Assembly (NCBI GenBank): GCA_020850355.1
Contig: JADZEX010000016.1
Location: forward strand, 1 to 64,000
Origin: Fimbriimonadaceae bacterium
GTDB lineage: Bacteria > Armatimonadota > UBA10988
Direction: 5' to 3'
Length of the DNA stretch: 64,000 nt
The notes under the pieces are model-generated. The model was given only the letters and a program-made list of their open reading frames with translations. It was not told where the DNA came from and ran no database searches. Positions 9,243-18,400 of this stretch are shown piece after piece. The stretch's first letter is position 1. Each line of letters opens with the position of its first letter. The position numbers and the translations under genes were made by a program.

Positions 9243-10147
9243 AACGCTGGATGGGCGGGCTGGTGGTCTTGGCGACCCTGGTCGGGTGGCCTCTGCGGCG
9301 GCTGCCGGCCGACGCCGGCCCGCCGGCCAACGGGTGCGCCGTGCTGCTTACCGACTACGGCAGCAACGACGCCTATCCGGGCATTCTGAAGGGCGTCATC
9401 GCCCGCCAGAACCCGGTGGTGCGGATCCACGACGCGACCCACGATGTGCCGAACTTCGACATCGCGGCGGCCGCTTACATGCTTGGCCGGATCGCGCCGG
9501 AGTGGCCGGACGGCACGGTCTTCTGCATCGTGGTCGACCCTGGCGTGGGCACCGTGCGGCGGCGGATCGCGGTCCGCACGCTGCCTGATGGCAAGGTCTA
9601 TGTCTGCCCCGACAACGGGGTGCTGACCGATGTCCTGGCGAAGGCCGCCAGCTTCGAGGCGCGGGAGCTGACCAACCCGAAGCTGAAGCGGCCCGGCAGC
9701 GACAGCGACACCTTCCACGGCCGGGACTGGTTCGGCCCGGTGACCGGCCATCTCAGTGGCGGGCTGGCCTTCAGCGAGGTCGGTCCGGTGATCAGCGGTC
9801 TGCACCGCCTGCCGCGGGTGGCGGCGCGGCGGGAGGGTGGCGAGGTCGTCGGGACGGTGGTCTATGTCGACCACTACGGCAACCTGCTGACGAACATCCC
9901 GCACGAGTTGCTCGTCGAAGTGGGGTGGCCGGCCGGGGCCAAGCTGGAGTTCCGGGTGGCCCAAGGGAACTGGATCGCCGCGCCATGGGTCCGAACGTAC
10001 GGCGACGTGCCCCGGGGGCAGTGGCTGGTGACCACCCACAACGCCGAGCGCGGGGTGGAGGTGGCCATCAACTACGGCCACGCGGGCGCCAAGCTGGGTG
10101 TTCGGAGCGGCCAGGCGTTGCGGCTGCGACGAGCCGGGAGTCGCTGA
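9239..10147 (+). CDS. SAM hydroxide adenosyltransferase (SAM hydrolase), apparently exported
   Basis: Family of the SAM-dependent fluorinase/chlorinase and the SAM hydroxide adenosyltransferase (DUF62), which split S-adenosylmethionine to adenosine and methionine. The N-domain signature is LLTDYGSNDAYPGILKGVI, followed by VDPGVGTVRRRIAV, the loop FHGRDWFGPVTGHL and the C-domain motif VVYVDHYGNLLTNI. The hydroxide type is more likely than a halogenase on gene context. At 302 residues it carries an N-terminal extension (MKRWMGGLVVLATLVGWPL then an ADAG site) that looks like a signal peptide. The start overlaps the M20 stop by ATGA, and the stop overlaps the cupin start by TGATG. Confidence 0.9.
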   Translation: MKRWMGGLVVLATLVGWPLRRLPADAGPPANGCAVLLTDYGSNDAYPGILKGVIARQNPVVRIHDATHDVPNFDIAAAAYMLGRIAPEWPDGTVFCIVVDPGVGTVRRRIAVRTLPDGKVYVCPDNGVLTDVLAKAASFEARELTNPKLKRPGSDSDTFHGRDWFGPVTGHLSGGLAFSEVGPVISGLHRLPRVAARREGGEVVGTVVYVDHYGNLLTNIPHELLVEVGWPAGAKLEFRVAQGNWIAAPWVRTYGDVPRGQWLVTTHNAERGVEVAINYGHAGAKLGVRSGQALRLRRAGSR

Positions 10148-10497
10148 TGCCGGGCTGGCTGATCCGTCACCGCGCCGAGGTGAGCGGGGTCGAGTGCCCC
10201 TGCGGCGTGGCGCAGCGGGTGCTGACCGCCGCGGACGGCGCTGGCTGCAGCGTGCATTTCGTGAGCATCCGCCACGACAGCGCGCGGCATTACCACCGCC
10301 GCAGCACCGAGGTCTATGTGGTGATCGCGGGCCATGGCGAGATTGAGTTGGATGGGCAGCGCCACCGGCTGGAGCCGGGGACGGTGGTGTTGATTCCGCC
10401 GTTGACGCGGCACCGCGCGGTGCCGGGGGATCAGGGGCTGGAGCTGCTGAACGTCGTCCAGCCGCCGTTCGACGCGAGGGATGAGTATCATGACTGA
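10147..10497 (+). CDS. Small single-domain cupin protein
   Basis: A 116-residue cupin barrel. The first cupin motif is seen in HYHRRSTEVYVVIAGHGEIE, with metal-binding-type His residues, and the second in PGTVVLIPPLTRHRAVPG. Such small cupins may bind metal and act as isomerases, dioxygenases or sugar-binding sensors; no specific reaction can be assigned. Its start codon shares bases with the SAM hydrolase stop, and its 3' end overlaps the start of the following TPR gene by eight bases, so four genes from 8115 to 12421 form one run of translationally coupled frames. Confidence 0.88.
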   Translation: MPGWLIRHRAEVSGVECPCGVAQRVLTAADGAGCSVHFVSIRHDSARHYHRRSTEVYVVIAGHGEIELDGQRHRLEPGTVVLIPPLTRHRAVPGDQGLELLNVVQPPFDARDEYHD

Positions 10498-12421
10498 GCG
10501 CCTGCCTCGTCTGCTGCTGCCGTTGCTCTGCGCGCTGGCCCTGCTGCGGCCGAGCGGCGCGCAGGTCGATGTGCCGTTCCACACCATCGCCGTGTTGCCG
10601 GCGGTCAACCAGTCCGAGAACAAGCGTCTCGGCTTCTGGGGACTCGGGCTGCAGTACCTGGTGCAGGAGCGGATCCGCGAGCTAAACGGTCTGGCCGTCG
10701 CCCGCCTGGCCGAGGCGCCGGACCTGTTGGATGCTTACCTCGCCGGCAAGTTGGACGTCTCGTCGATCGCCGCGCGCACCCAGATTGCCGAGGCGCTGGA
10801 GGCCGACATCCTGATCGCGCCAGTGATCCTCAAGGGTCCCGACGGGGCGGGGCAGGATCTGTGGGAACTGCGGGCCGATGTGCTGCAGCCGGCGACCGGC
10901 CCGCGGCCGATCGGCGAGGTCGCGCTGGCCAGCGGCTCGGTCCTGACGGCGGTCCAGGACCAGCTCGCCGAGGGCGCTTTGAAGGTGATCCTGAAGCTCG
11001 CCGACGTGCCCCTGCCGGCCTACCCGGCGACGCCCGTGATCAGCAGCAGCGAGCTGCAGACGCTCGGCTACAGCATCTATCTGTGGCCCTACAGTGGCGT
11101 CGACGCGGCGGCCAAGGGCAAGCTCGACCAGGCGGTCGACCTGCTCGGCAAGGCGGCGGCCCGGCCGGGGGCTTTCTGGCTGACCTACGCGCGGTACCTG
11201 GAAGTCTGTCAGGCCGCCAAGAAGCCGGCCGAGGCCGACGGGGTGATCCGCCGCTGGGCCGGCACGCTGTGGCAACGCGACGCGCGCGTGGCGCTGGTCT
11301 TCGGGCAGTGCCTGCTGGCGACCGGCAAGGACACCGACGCCAAAGACAAGCTGATCGCCGCGGCGAAGCTCTCGAAGGGCGCCATTCCGGCGGTCGACGC
11401 GCTGGTCCACTTCTACCGTCGCGCCGGCCAGCCCGAGAACGCTCTAGCGCAGTACCAGAGCGCCGCGGGGCTCTGCCCGAACGTGCGCCCGTTCCGCCTC
11501 AAGCTGGGCCAGACCGCGCTGGAGCTGCATCAGCCGGAGGTCGCCGTGACGGCCTTCCGGGCGGCGGTCAACCTGGCTCCGAAGAAGATCGACGGGCACC
11601 GCGGGCTGGTCGCCGCGAGCCTCGACGCGAAGCGCCCGGGGGAGGCCTGGACGGCGGCCCAGGCGCTGCTGCCGCTGGCCACCGAAGTCGGCGACAAGCT
11701 GCTGGTGGTGCGGGCCGGCGTGGCCGCGCAGCAGGCGGCGGCGGTCCGGGAGCTGGCGGCCGAGGTGGCCAAGGCGGCGCCGCAGGACCCGCTGGCGCAA
11801 GGGCTGCTGGGGCAGGTGGCGGTGGCCTGCGAGGACTGGCCAACCGCCCAGACCGCCTGCACGGCGGCCATCAAGTTGAACCCCAAGGAGCTGCAGAACT
11901 ACCGCAACCTGGCGACCGCGCAGCTCTACGCCGCGAAGCCTGACTACGCCGCGATCGTGGCGACCTACCAGGCTGCCATCAAGGCTGCGCCGGATGTCGA
12001 GCGGCCCAGCCTGCTGCTGGAAATGGCCGCCGCGCAGCTCTATGGCCAGCAGTACGAGGCCGGCGTCAAGACGGCCCGCGAGGCGGCGGCGCTGTTGCCG
12101 ATGGACCCCGCGCCGCTCTACCTGGAAGCGCGGCTGCAGCTCTACAAGGGCGACCCGAAGGCGACGGTCGAAGCGCTGATGAAAGCCTTCGAACTGGACC
12201 CCAAGGCCGCCGGCGCGGGGCCGCCGGAGCTGGCCTATTACGAGGGCGAGGACGCCGCCGGCCGCGGATTCGACAACCTCAAGCTGGTGCTGGCATACTT
12301 CTACCAGGTGGCCGGCAGGAATCGCGACGCGCGGCGGCAATACACCGACTACCTCAAGGCTCCCAACGCCGCGTTGGCGGAGTGGGCCAAAGAGCAACTC
12401 GCACAGCTCGCCGCGGACTGA
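10490..12421 (+). CDS. Exported TPR protein with a FlgO/CsgG-like N-terminal domain
   Basis: A secreted or periplasmic protein of 643 residues. The signal peptide is MTERLPRLLLPLLCALALL, ending at GAQ. Residues about 25-190 form an alpha/beta domain (FHTIAVLPAVNQSENKRLG, ALEADILIAPVIL) like the FlgO, TolB-N and CsgG group. From about residue 215 there are many 34-residue TPR-like helical repeats (LAQYQSAAGLCPNVRPFRLK, AVTAFRAAVNLAPKKIDGHR). I chose the ATG at 10490 over one at 10481 because GAGGG lies nine bases before it. The next gene is a clear paralogue with the same two-part plan. The function is unknown; scaffolding of an envelope complex is plausible. Confidence 0.85.
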   Translation: MTERLPRLLLPLLCALALLRPSGAQVDVPFHTIAVLPAVNQSENKRLGFWGLGLQYLVQERIRELNGLAVARLAEAPDLLDAYLAGKLDVSSIAARTQIAEALEADILIAPVILKGPDGAGQDLWELRADVLQPATGPRPIGEVALASGSVLTAVQDQLAEGALKVILKLADVPLPAYPATPVISSSELQTLGYSIYLWPYSGVDAAAKGKLDQAVDLLGKAAARPGAFWLTYARYLEVCQAAKKPAEADGVIRRWAGTLWQRDARVALVFGQCLLATGKDTDAKDKLIAAAKLSKGAIPAVDALVHFYRRAGQPENALAQYQSAAGLCPNVRPFRLKLGQTALELHQPEVAVTAFRAAVNLAPKKIDGHRGLVAASLDAKRPGEAWTAAQALLPLATEVGDKLLVVRAGVAAQQAAAVRELAAEVAKAAPQDPLAQGLLGQVAVACEDWPTAQTACTAAIKLNPKELQNYRNLATAQLYAAKPDYAAIVATYQAAIKAAPDVERPSLLLEMAAAQLYGQQYEAGVKTAREAAALLPMDPAPLYLEARLQLYKGDPKATVEALMKAFELDPKAAGAGPPELAYYEGEDAAGRGFDNLKLVLAYFYQVAGRNRDARRQYTDYLKAPNAALAEWAKEQLAQLAAD

Positions 12422-12443
12422 CCGCTGCGGCGGGGAGATGACC

Positions 12444-14702
12444 ATGGAGCGGACGCGCTGGACCCTGCTGCTGTTAGTCGCCTGGCTGGGCCTGGCCTGG
12501 GGTCAGGCGCCGCCGCCCCCAACGGGTTCGGGCGGTGGCGGTCCGGGCGGCCCGGCCGCGCCAGCCGGCGAGGGCGGAGAGGCCACCAGCGGCGACGCCC
12601 TGGGTGGGCAGCAGGCCGTCAAGAAGGTCCGCGACATCCTGATTCTGCCGTTTGTCAACGAGACTGGCGACGCCGCCAAGGACTTCTGGGCGCAGCCGCT
12701 GGCGGAGTTGCTGCAGGGCACGCCCGAAGCCCAGATGAACTCGCACACGGCCGAGCGGGCCCCGGACCTGCTCGAGGCCTTCATGGCGGGGCGCCGCTCG
12801 GCGCGCAACGAGGCCGACCGCCGGCTGGCGCTGGCAGCGCTCGGCGGCGACACGGTGCTGGTCGGCTATTACACCGCCGGCGCCGACAGCTTCAAGATTC
12901 GGGCGGAGGCCTTCGACGCCACCGATCTCAACGGCAAGGCCGTCGGCAGTGCCGATGTCAGCGGCAGCGGCGGGTACCAGGCCTTGCACAAGCTGGCGGC
13001 CGCCCTCAGCACCCAGATCGGCCTGGCCGCCGCCCAGAGCACCGCCGGGCCGGGTGGCGCGCCGGGCGCGCCCGGCGCGCCGGACGGCGATCTCAACCCG
13101 TCGGGCGGCGCCGGGATGCCGGGGATGCCGGCGATGCCGGGGATGCCGGGCGCGCCCCCGCCGCCGGCCGGGTCGGGCGCGCCGGGTGGTCCGGCGATGC
13201 CGCCGGGGGCGCCCGGGGCACCGGGCGCGCCGGGGATGCCGGGAATGCCGGGTGCCGCTCCCGATGGCCTGCCGGCTGGCGAGGGCGGTGGGCCGGCGCC
13301 CGCGCCGGAAGTGGTCGTCGCCGACCTCGATATCGAGCAGTGGGCGCGTGGGATTCATGCCTGGCCGTTCTCGTCGCCGCGGCAGGCGCACCGGGGCGAC
13401 CTCGAGGCCGCCCTGCGGTTCTTTGAGAAGCAGATCACCGTCGAGCCGCTCTTCAACCTCGGCTACAGCGCCCTGGCCCTGGCCTCGATTGCCGTCGGCG
13501 AGCCGGAGCGGGGGATCGCCGTGCAGCGGGCCTGGACCGAGGCGCAGGACGACCGGGCCGCTGACTGGCACAACCTCGGCGTGGTGCTGGCCGCGGCCGA
13601 GCGGACCGACGAGGCGGTCGCCGCGCTCCGCAAGTCGCTGGCGGCCAAGGACGGGCCGATCGCCATCGACCAGTTGCTGATTGCCGTGCTCTACGCCGGC
13701 GACGACCGTTGGGACGAAGCCGCGGTGGCCGCGCGGGAAGCCACCGAGAAGTACCCGTTCATCCGCGAAGGGCACCTCGTGCTGGGGGAGGCGCTGCTGC
13801 AGACGCGGAAGTACAAAGAGGCGGTGCCGCCGCTGCAGATGGCGGTCGCGATGAACCCGGTCGAGGTCGACGGCTACGAGCAGTTGACGAAGGTCTGGCT
13901 GCAACAGAAGCACGCCACGCGGGCCATCACGGTCGCCCGCACGGCGACCGAACGGGCCGCTGGCGACGCTGCCGCCTGGCTGTTGCTGGCCGACACCCAG
14001 TTGGCCCTCGGCCGCGCCAGCGCCGCCCAGGTCTCGGCGCAGAAGGCGGTGCAGCTCGACGGGCAGTCGCCGCAGGCGCATCAGAAGCTGGGTGAGGTGC
14101 AGTTGCAGCTCGGCGCGCTCGACGCGGCGGCGGGGTCGTTCCAGCAGGCCAGCAACTTGCAGCCCGGCTGGAACCGGCCGCGCCGCTTCCTGGCGCAGGC
14201 GCGGCTGCTCGGCGACCAGCTCGAGGTGGCCGGCAAGCTGCTCGAAGAGGCCCTGGCGCTGGCGACCCCGGAGGACCTCCCGGCGACCTGCCGCGACCTC
14301 GCCCGGACGGCCTTCTACGCTGGCGACAACCCGCGCGCCATCGAGCTGCTGCGAGTCGCCGAGGATGCCGAGCCGGGGCTCGCCGAGACAAAGCTGCTGC
14401 GAGCCCTCGTGCGGCTCTACCAGGCCGACGAGGCCGGCGCCTGGGAGGACTTCGTGGCCGCCCTTGAGGGGCTTGACGCGCGGACCCGCGACGAGGCGGT
14501 GCGGGTACTCCAAGGGGCCACCAAGACCACCGCGCAACCAACCGCCCTGGTGATGCTGGGCGTGCTCTACGAGCGGCTCAACCAGGTCGACAAGGCGCGC
14601 GACGTCTACCGCCGGTACCGCGCGGCGGCACCGCGTGGGGTGCTGATCGACTACGTCAAGGAGCGTCTCGACGCCACCGAGACGAAGCGCGCGACGCACT
14701 AA
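12444..14702 (+). CDS. Exported TPR paralogue with a collagen-like Gly-Pro-Met linker
   Basis: A 752-residue secreted protein built like its upstream neighbour. After the signal peptide MERTRWTLLLLVAWLGLAWG comes a Pro/Gly-rich stretch and a FlgO/CsgG-like alpha/beta domain (DILILPFVNETGDAAKDFWA, then APDLLEAFMAGRR, matching APDLLDAYLAGKL in the neighbour). A low-complexity collagen-like linker spans about residues 200-290 (GAPGAPGAPGMPGMPG). TPR-like repeats fill the rest (AVPPLQMAVAMNPVEVDGYE). The ATG at 12444 is preferred over 12438 because GGGGAG lies six bases upstream. No catalytic motif is seen. The gene pair is a tandem duplication that has diverged mainly by gaining the linker. Confidence 0.83.
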   Translation: MERTRWTLLLLVAWLGLAWGQAPPPPTGSGGGGPGGPAAPAGEGGEATSGDALGGQQAVKKVRDILILPFVNETGDAAKDFWAQPLAELLQGTPEAQMNSHTAERAPDLLEAFMAGRRSARNEADRRLALAALGGDTVLVGYYTAGADSFKIRAEAFDATDLNGKAVGSADVSGSGGYQALHKLAAALSTQIGLAAAQSTAGPGGAPGAPGAPDGDLNPSGGAGMPGMPAMPGMPGAPPPPAGSGAPGGPAMPPGAPGAPGAPGMPGMPGAAPDGLPAGEGGGPAPAPEVVVADLDIEQWARGIHAWPFSSPRQAHRGDLEAALRFFEKQITVEPLFNLGYSALALASIAVGEPERGIAVQRAWTEAQDDRAADWHNLGVVLAAAERTDEAVAALRKSLAAKDGPIAIDQLLIAVLYAGDDRWDEAAVAAREATEKYPFIREGHLVLGEALLQTRKYKEAVPPLQMAVAMNPVEVDGYEQLTKVWLQQKHATRAITVARTATERAAGDAAAWLLLADTQLALGRASAAQVSAQKAVQLDGQSPQAHQKLGEVQLQLGALDAAAGSFQQASNLQPGWNRPRRFLAQARLLGDQLEVAGKLLEEALALATPEDLPATCRDLARTAFYAGDNPRAIELLRVAEDAEPGLAETKLLRALVRLYQADEAGAWEDFVAALEGLDARTRDEAVRVLQGATKTTAQPTALVMLGVLYERLNQVDKARDVYRRYRAAAPRGVLIDYVKERLDATETKRATH

Positions 14703-14704
14703 GG

Positions 14705-15445
14705 ATGACCGCCGGTCCCTGGTACCAGCGCTACTTCGGGTCGGATTATCTGCGGATCTACCGGCTCGCCGACACCGCCGAGCAGATCGCTTTCTTGCGC
14801 GACCTGCTGCGGCACAGCGGCCCCCCGGGGCGGCTGCTTGACCTGCCCTGCGGCCACGGCCGCCACGCCGTCGAGATCGCCGGCTGGGGCTGGCAGGTGA
14901 CCGGCCTGGACCTCTCGCCGCCGTTCCTGCAGGTCGCCGCCCAGGCCGCCGGGGCGGCCGGCCGGCCCGTGCGGCTGGTTCGCGGCGACATGCGCTGCTT
15001 CCCGCTGGCCAGCGCGACCTTCGAGGTCAGCATCTGCATGTTCACGAGTCTCGGCTACTTCGACGAGGTGGCCGAGAACGCCCGGGTCTTGCGCGAGTTT
15101 TGGCGTGTCACGCGGCCCGGCGGGCGGTTTGTGCTGGACCTCGCCAACATCGACTTTGTGCGGCAGCAGGCGCCGCGCGCCGAGTGGTCGAAGGACGGCG
15201 TCACCGTCCGCAGCGAGTACCTTTGGAGTGAGGCCACCCGGCGTGCCGTGACCCGCCGCTGGGCCACCTTCGACGACGGCCGCGCCGAGCAGTACGAGAG
15301 CTCGGTGCGACTGTTTGAGGGCGCCGAGATCGAGGGTCTGCTGGCCGCCAGCGGGTTCGTGGTGGAGTCCCAGCAGGGAGCCTACCGCGGCGGGCCGGTC
15401 TCGCCGCAACTGCCGCGCCGGATTCTGCTGTGTCGGCGGCGCTGA
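14705..15445 (+). CDS. Class I SAM-dependent methyltransferase
   Basis: A 246-residue Rossmann-fold methyltransferase. The SAM-binding motif I is RLLDLPCGHGRHAVEIA, the acidic ribose-binding position follows in VTGLDLSPPFLQVA, and the post-I and motif II regions appear as VRGDMRCFPLASATFEVSIC and VTRPGGRFVLDLANI. The C-terminal region contains the YESSVRLFEGAEIEGLLAASG segment common to Methyltransf_25/11 small-molecule enzymes. It starts two bases after the TPR gene stop and ends just before the glycosidase start, so it is likely co-transcribed. The substrate is not predictable. Confidence 0.88.
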   Translation: MTAGPWYQRYFGSDYLRIYRLADTAEQIAFLRDLLRHSGPPGRLLDLPCGHGRHAVEIAGWGWQVTGLDLSPPFLQVAAQAAGAAGRPVRLVRGDMRCFPLASATFEVSICMFTSLGYFDEVAENARVLREFWRVTRPGGRFVLDLANIDFVRQQAPRAEWSKDGVTVRSEYLWSEATRRAVTRRWATFDDGRAEQYESSVRLFEGAEIEGLLAASGFVVESQQGAYRGGPVSPQLPRRILLCRRR

Positions 15446-15462
15446 AGCCGGGAGGGTTCGTG

Positions 15463-18400
15463 ATGAGCGTCTGGTTGAGCCTTTGGTTGACCGCCTGCGC
15501 CGTCAACGCTCCGCCGACGGGCTGGCTGCGGGTCGATCTGCCGGCCAGCTCGCCCGGCGGGCTGGTCACGCTGCCGGTCGACCTGACCGACGCCGGGCGC
15601 TGCTGGCAGCCGGCGGTGGTGCCCCAGCCGGACCAACTCGCGGCACGGGTCTTGCCGGACCAACTCGCGGCACGGGTCACGCCGGACCTGGCGGCAGCGG
15701 TGGTGCCGCTGCAGTTCGACCCCGCCCCCGACGCGCCAGCCGGCGTCGTCCGGGGCGAGCTGACGTTGCTGGCGCCGCCGGCCGTGCGCACGGTCTGGGT
15801 GGCCTTGAGCGGCGGCCCGGCCCCCGCCCGGGAGACCGCTATGGCGGTCGCACAAAAGGACGGCGTGCTGACGATCCGTGGCGCGACCTACGAGGTGACC
15901 CACGATCCGAGCAAGCTGGCCGGGCTGCCCAGCCGGATCGTGCTCCAACCGAGCGGCAAGGTGTTCGCCGGTTACAGCCTCAACGACCGCGTCTACCAGA
16001 AAGAGATCGGCGGCTACGCGCTGCGCTTCGACCGGCAGCCGCAGGTCAGCCTGGCCGCCCATGGGCCGCTGCGCACGGTGGTCGAGGTGCGCGCGCGGTA
16101 CCTCAACGAAGCCGGCGCCGCGCCCGCTTCGCGCCCCAGCGCGGTCTACCGCTTCGCCTACCGCCCCGGTTCGCCGTTGGTCGAGGTGACCGCGCAGATT
16201 CGCCAGGAGCGGCGGTTCGACTGGGCGGAGCTGCACCAGCTCGAGATCTTCTTCGCTGACGACAGCTTCCCCGGCTGGGTCGGCGGCGACCCGCTGACGG
16301 CGACGACCTTCGAGGCGAAGGAAGCCACGGCGGTCAAGAACTGGGCGGCGCTGCGGGATGGCGACAGCGTGATTGGCCTGGTGGGGCCCGGCGAGGCGCG
16401 GATCTACGATGGTCGCGGCCGCTACGGGACCTACCTGCACGGCACCTGGACCGCCTGGTCGAGCACCGCCGCGACGCTGCGCGACGTGCTCTACCTGAGC
16501 GGTGCCCCCGGTGCGGTCGACGAGGTCGCCAAGCTGTCGCAGAGCCCGGCCTGGACGCTGCCGGCCCGGCTGACGCCCGCGGCGACGCTGGACGTGATGG
16601 AGCGCCTGACGGCGGCGGCGCGGGCCCGACCGGCGGCCGTGGCGCCGCGGGTGGCCTGGTGGGTCAGCCGCATCGGGCAACGCCACGGCTCGCTGAGTGC
16701 CCGCCAGACGCAGCTCGCCGCGCTGTTGGCGGCGCTGCCGAAGCTGCCGCGCAGCAGCGCCGAGCTGGACCGCTGGTACGCCGCCCGCGAGAAGGTCACC
16801 GTGTTGGGCAGCGCCGACCTGGGCGTGGTGCTCGAGGCCGGGCAACTGACCAGCCTGTTCGACCTGGGTGCCGGCCGCGAGCTGCTCGGCGGCCGCTCAC
16901 CGTTGTGGGAGCTGGAGCTGCGTCAGGGCACCAAGACCTATGCCTACGGCCCCGGAACATGGTCCGAGCGGCAGGGCCCGCCGGCGGTACAGACCAAGGC
17001 CATTCCCGGCGGGCTGCAACTGCTGTTTGCGCCGCAGCCGGTGGAGTGGCAACGGCCGGACCTCGGCCCGGCGGTCGAGCTGCGGCTGCTGCTGAGCGGC
17101 AAGCGCCTCGGTGGCACGCTGCAGGTGCGCAACGACTCGGCCTTCGCGGTCAGCAGCCTCGAGACCGCGGTGGTGGCGGTCGGGGCGCTGGGCGATGACC
17201 ATGCCGACGACACCTTCTTCTTTTCACGCGGCGCGGGCGAGTTGCAGCGCGACCCGGTCGGCGCCGGCGTCGATTGGGAGACCCGCTACCCCAGCGGCTG
17301 GGGCTCGATGCAGTACGAGGCGGTCTACGACGCGGCCGGCGGGCTGTACCTCGCGGCCGAGGACCCGCAGGCCTGCACCAAGGCGCCCTACGCGCACGGC
17401 CCCGAGGGCACTGGGACGGTGCGCTACGGCGTGCGCTGGCCGGCGCCCGACCTGAACGTGCCGGGCAACGACGTCGGTCCGCTGCCCTGGTGCCTGGAGC
17501 TGTTCCGCGGGGACTGGTACGACGCGGCGCAGATCTACCGTCGGTGGGCGGCTCGCGCGGCGCCGTGGTGGGTCGCCCGCACGAAGACCCGGCCGCAGCG
17601 GCCGGCGACGCTCAGCGACACGGCGGTCTGGATCTGTTCTGGCGCGACGCCCTACGAGCCCGACCACACGGTGCGCCGCAGTGTCGAGTTCGCCAAGTTC
17701 ATGGGCGTGCCGACGGCGATCCACTGGTACAACTGGCACACCATTCCGTTCGACACCAACTACCCGCGCTACGACCCGCCGAAGCCGCGGGTGCCCGAGG
17801 GTGTCGCCGAGTTGCAGCGGGCCGGCGTGAAGGTGATGCCTTACATCAACGGCCGGCTGTGGGACCAGGGACTGCCGGATTTCGAGACCGTCGCCCGGCC
17901 CTGGTCGTGTGTCGATGAGCAGCAGGTGCCCTACACCGAGACCTATGGCAACGGCGTGAAGCAGGCCGCGATGTGCCCGGCGACGGCGTTTTGGCAGCAG
18001 AAGCAGAAGCAGATCGTGCTCTGGCTGCAGAACGAGATCGGCGTCGATGGGGTCTACATGGACCAGATCGCCGCCGCCTCGCCGCACCTCTGCATGAACC
18101 CGCAGCACGGCCACCCGGTCGGGGGCGGCGCCTGGTGGTGCCAGGGTTACTGGCAGATGCTGGCCGCCATCCGCCGGGAGATGCGGCCCGGCAAATACCT
18201 CACGAGCGAGTGCAACAGCGAGCCGTTCATGGGCTACATCGACGGCTACCTGACCTGGCACTGGCAGTTCGCGCGGCAGGTCCCGGCCTTCAGCGCGGTC
18301 TACGGCGACCAGGTGGTGCTGTTCAGCCGGGCCTACAAGCAGTCGCCGACGATGCAGTTGGCGAACCGCATGAAGGCCGCGCAGTCGCTGGTCTTCGGCG

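Noticed and set aside
12474-14699. A 741-codon open frame on the minus strand
   Set aside because: Antisense of the second TPR gene; no start context or domain.
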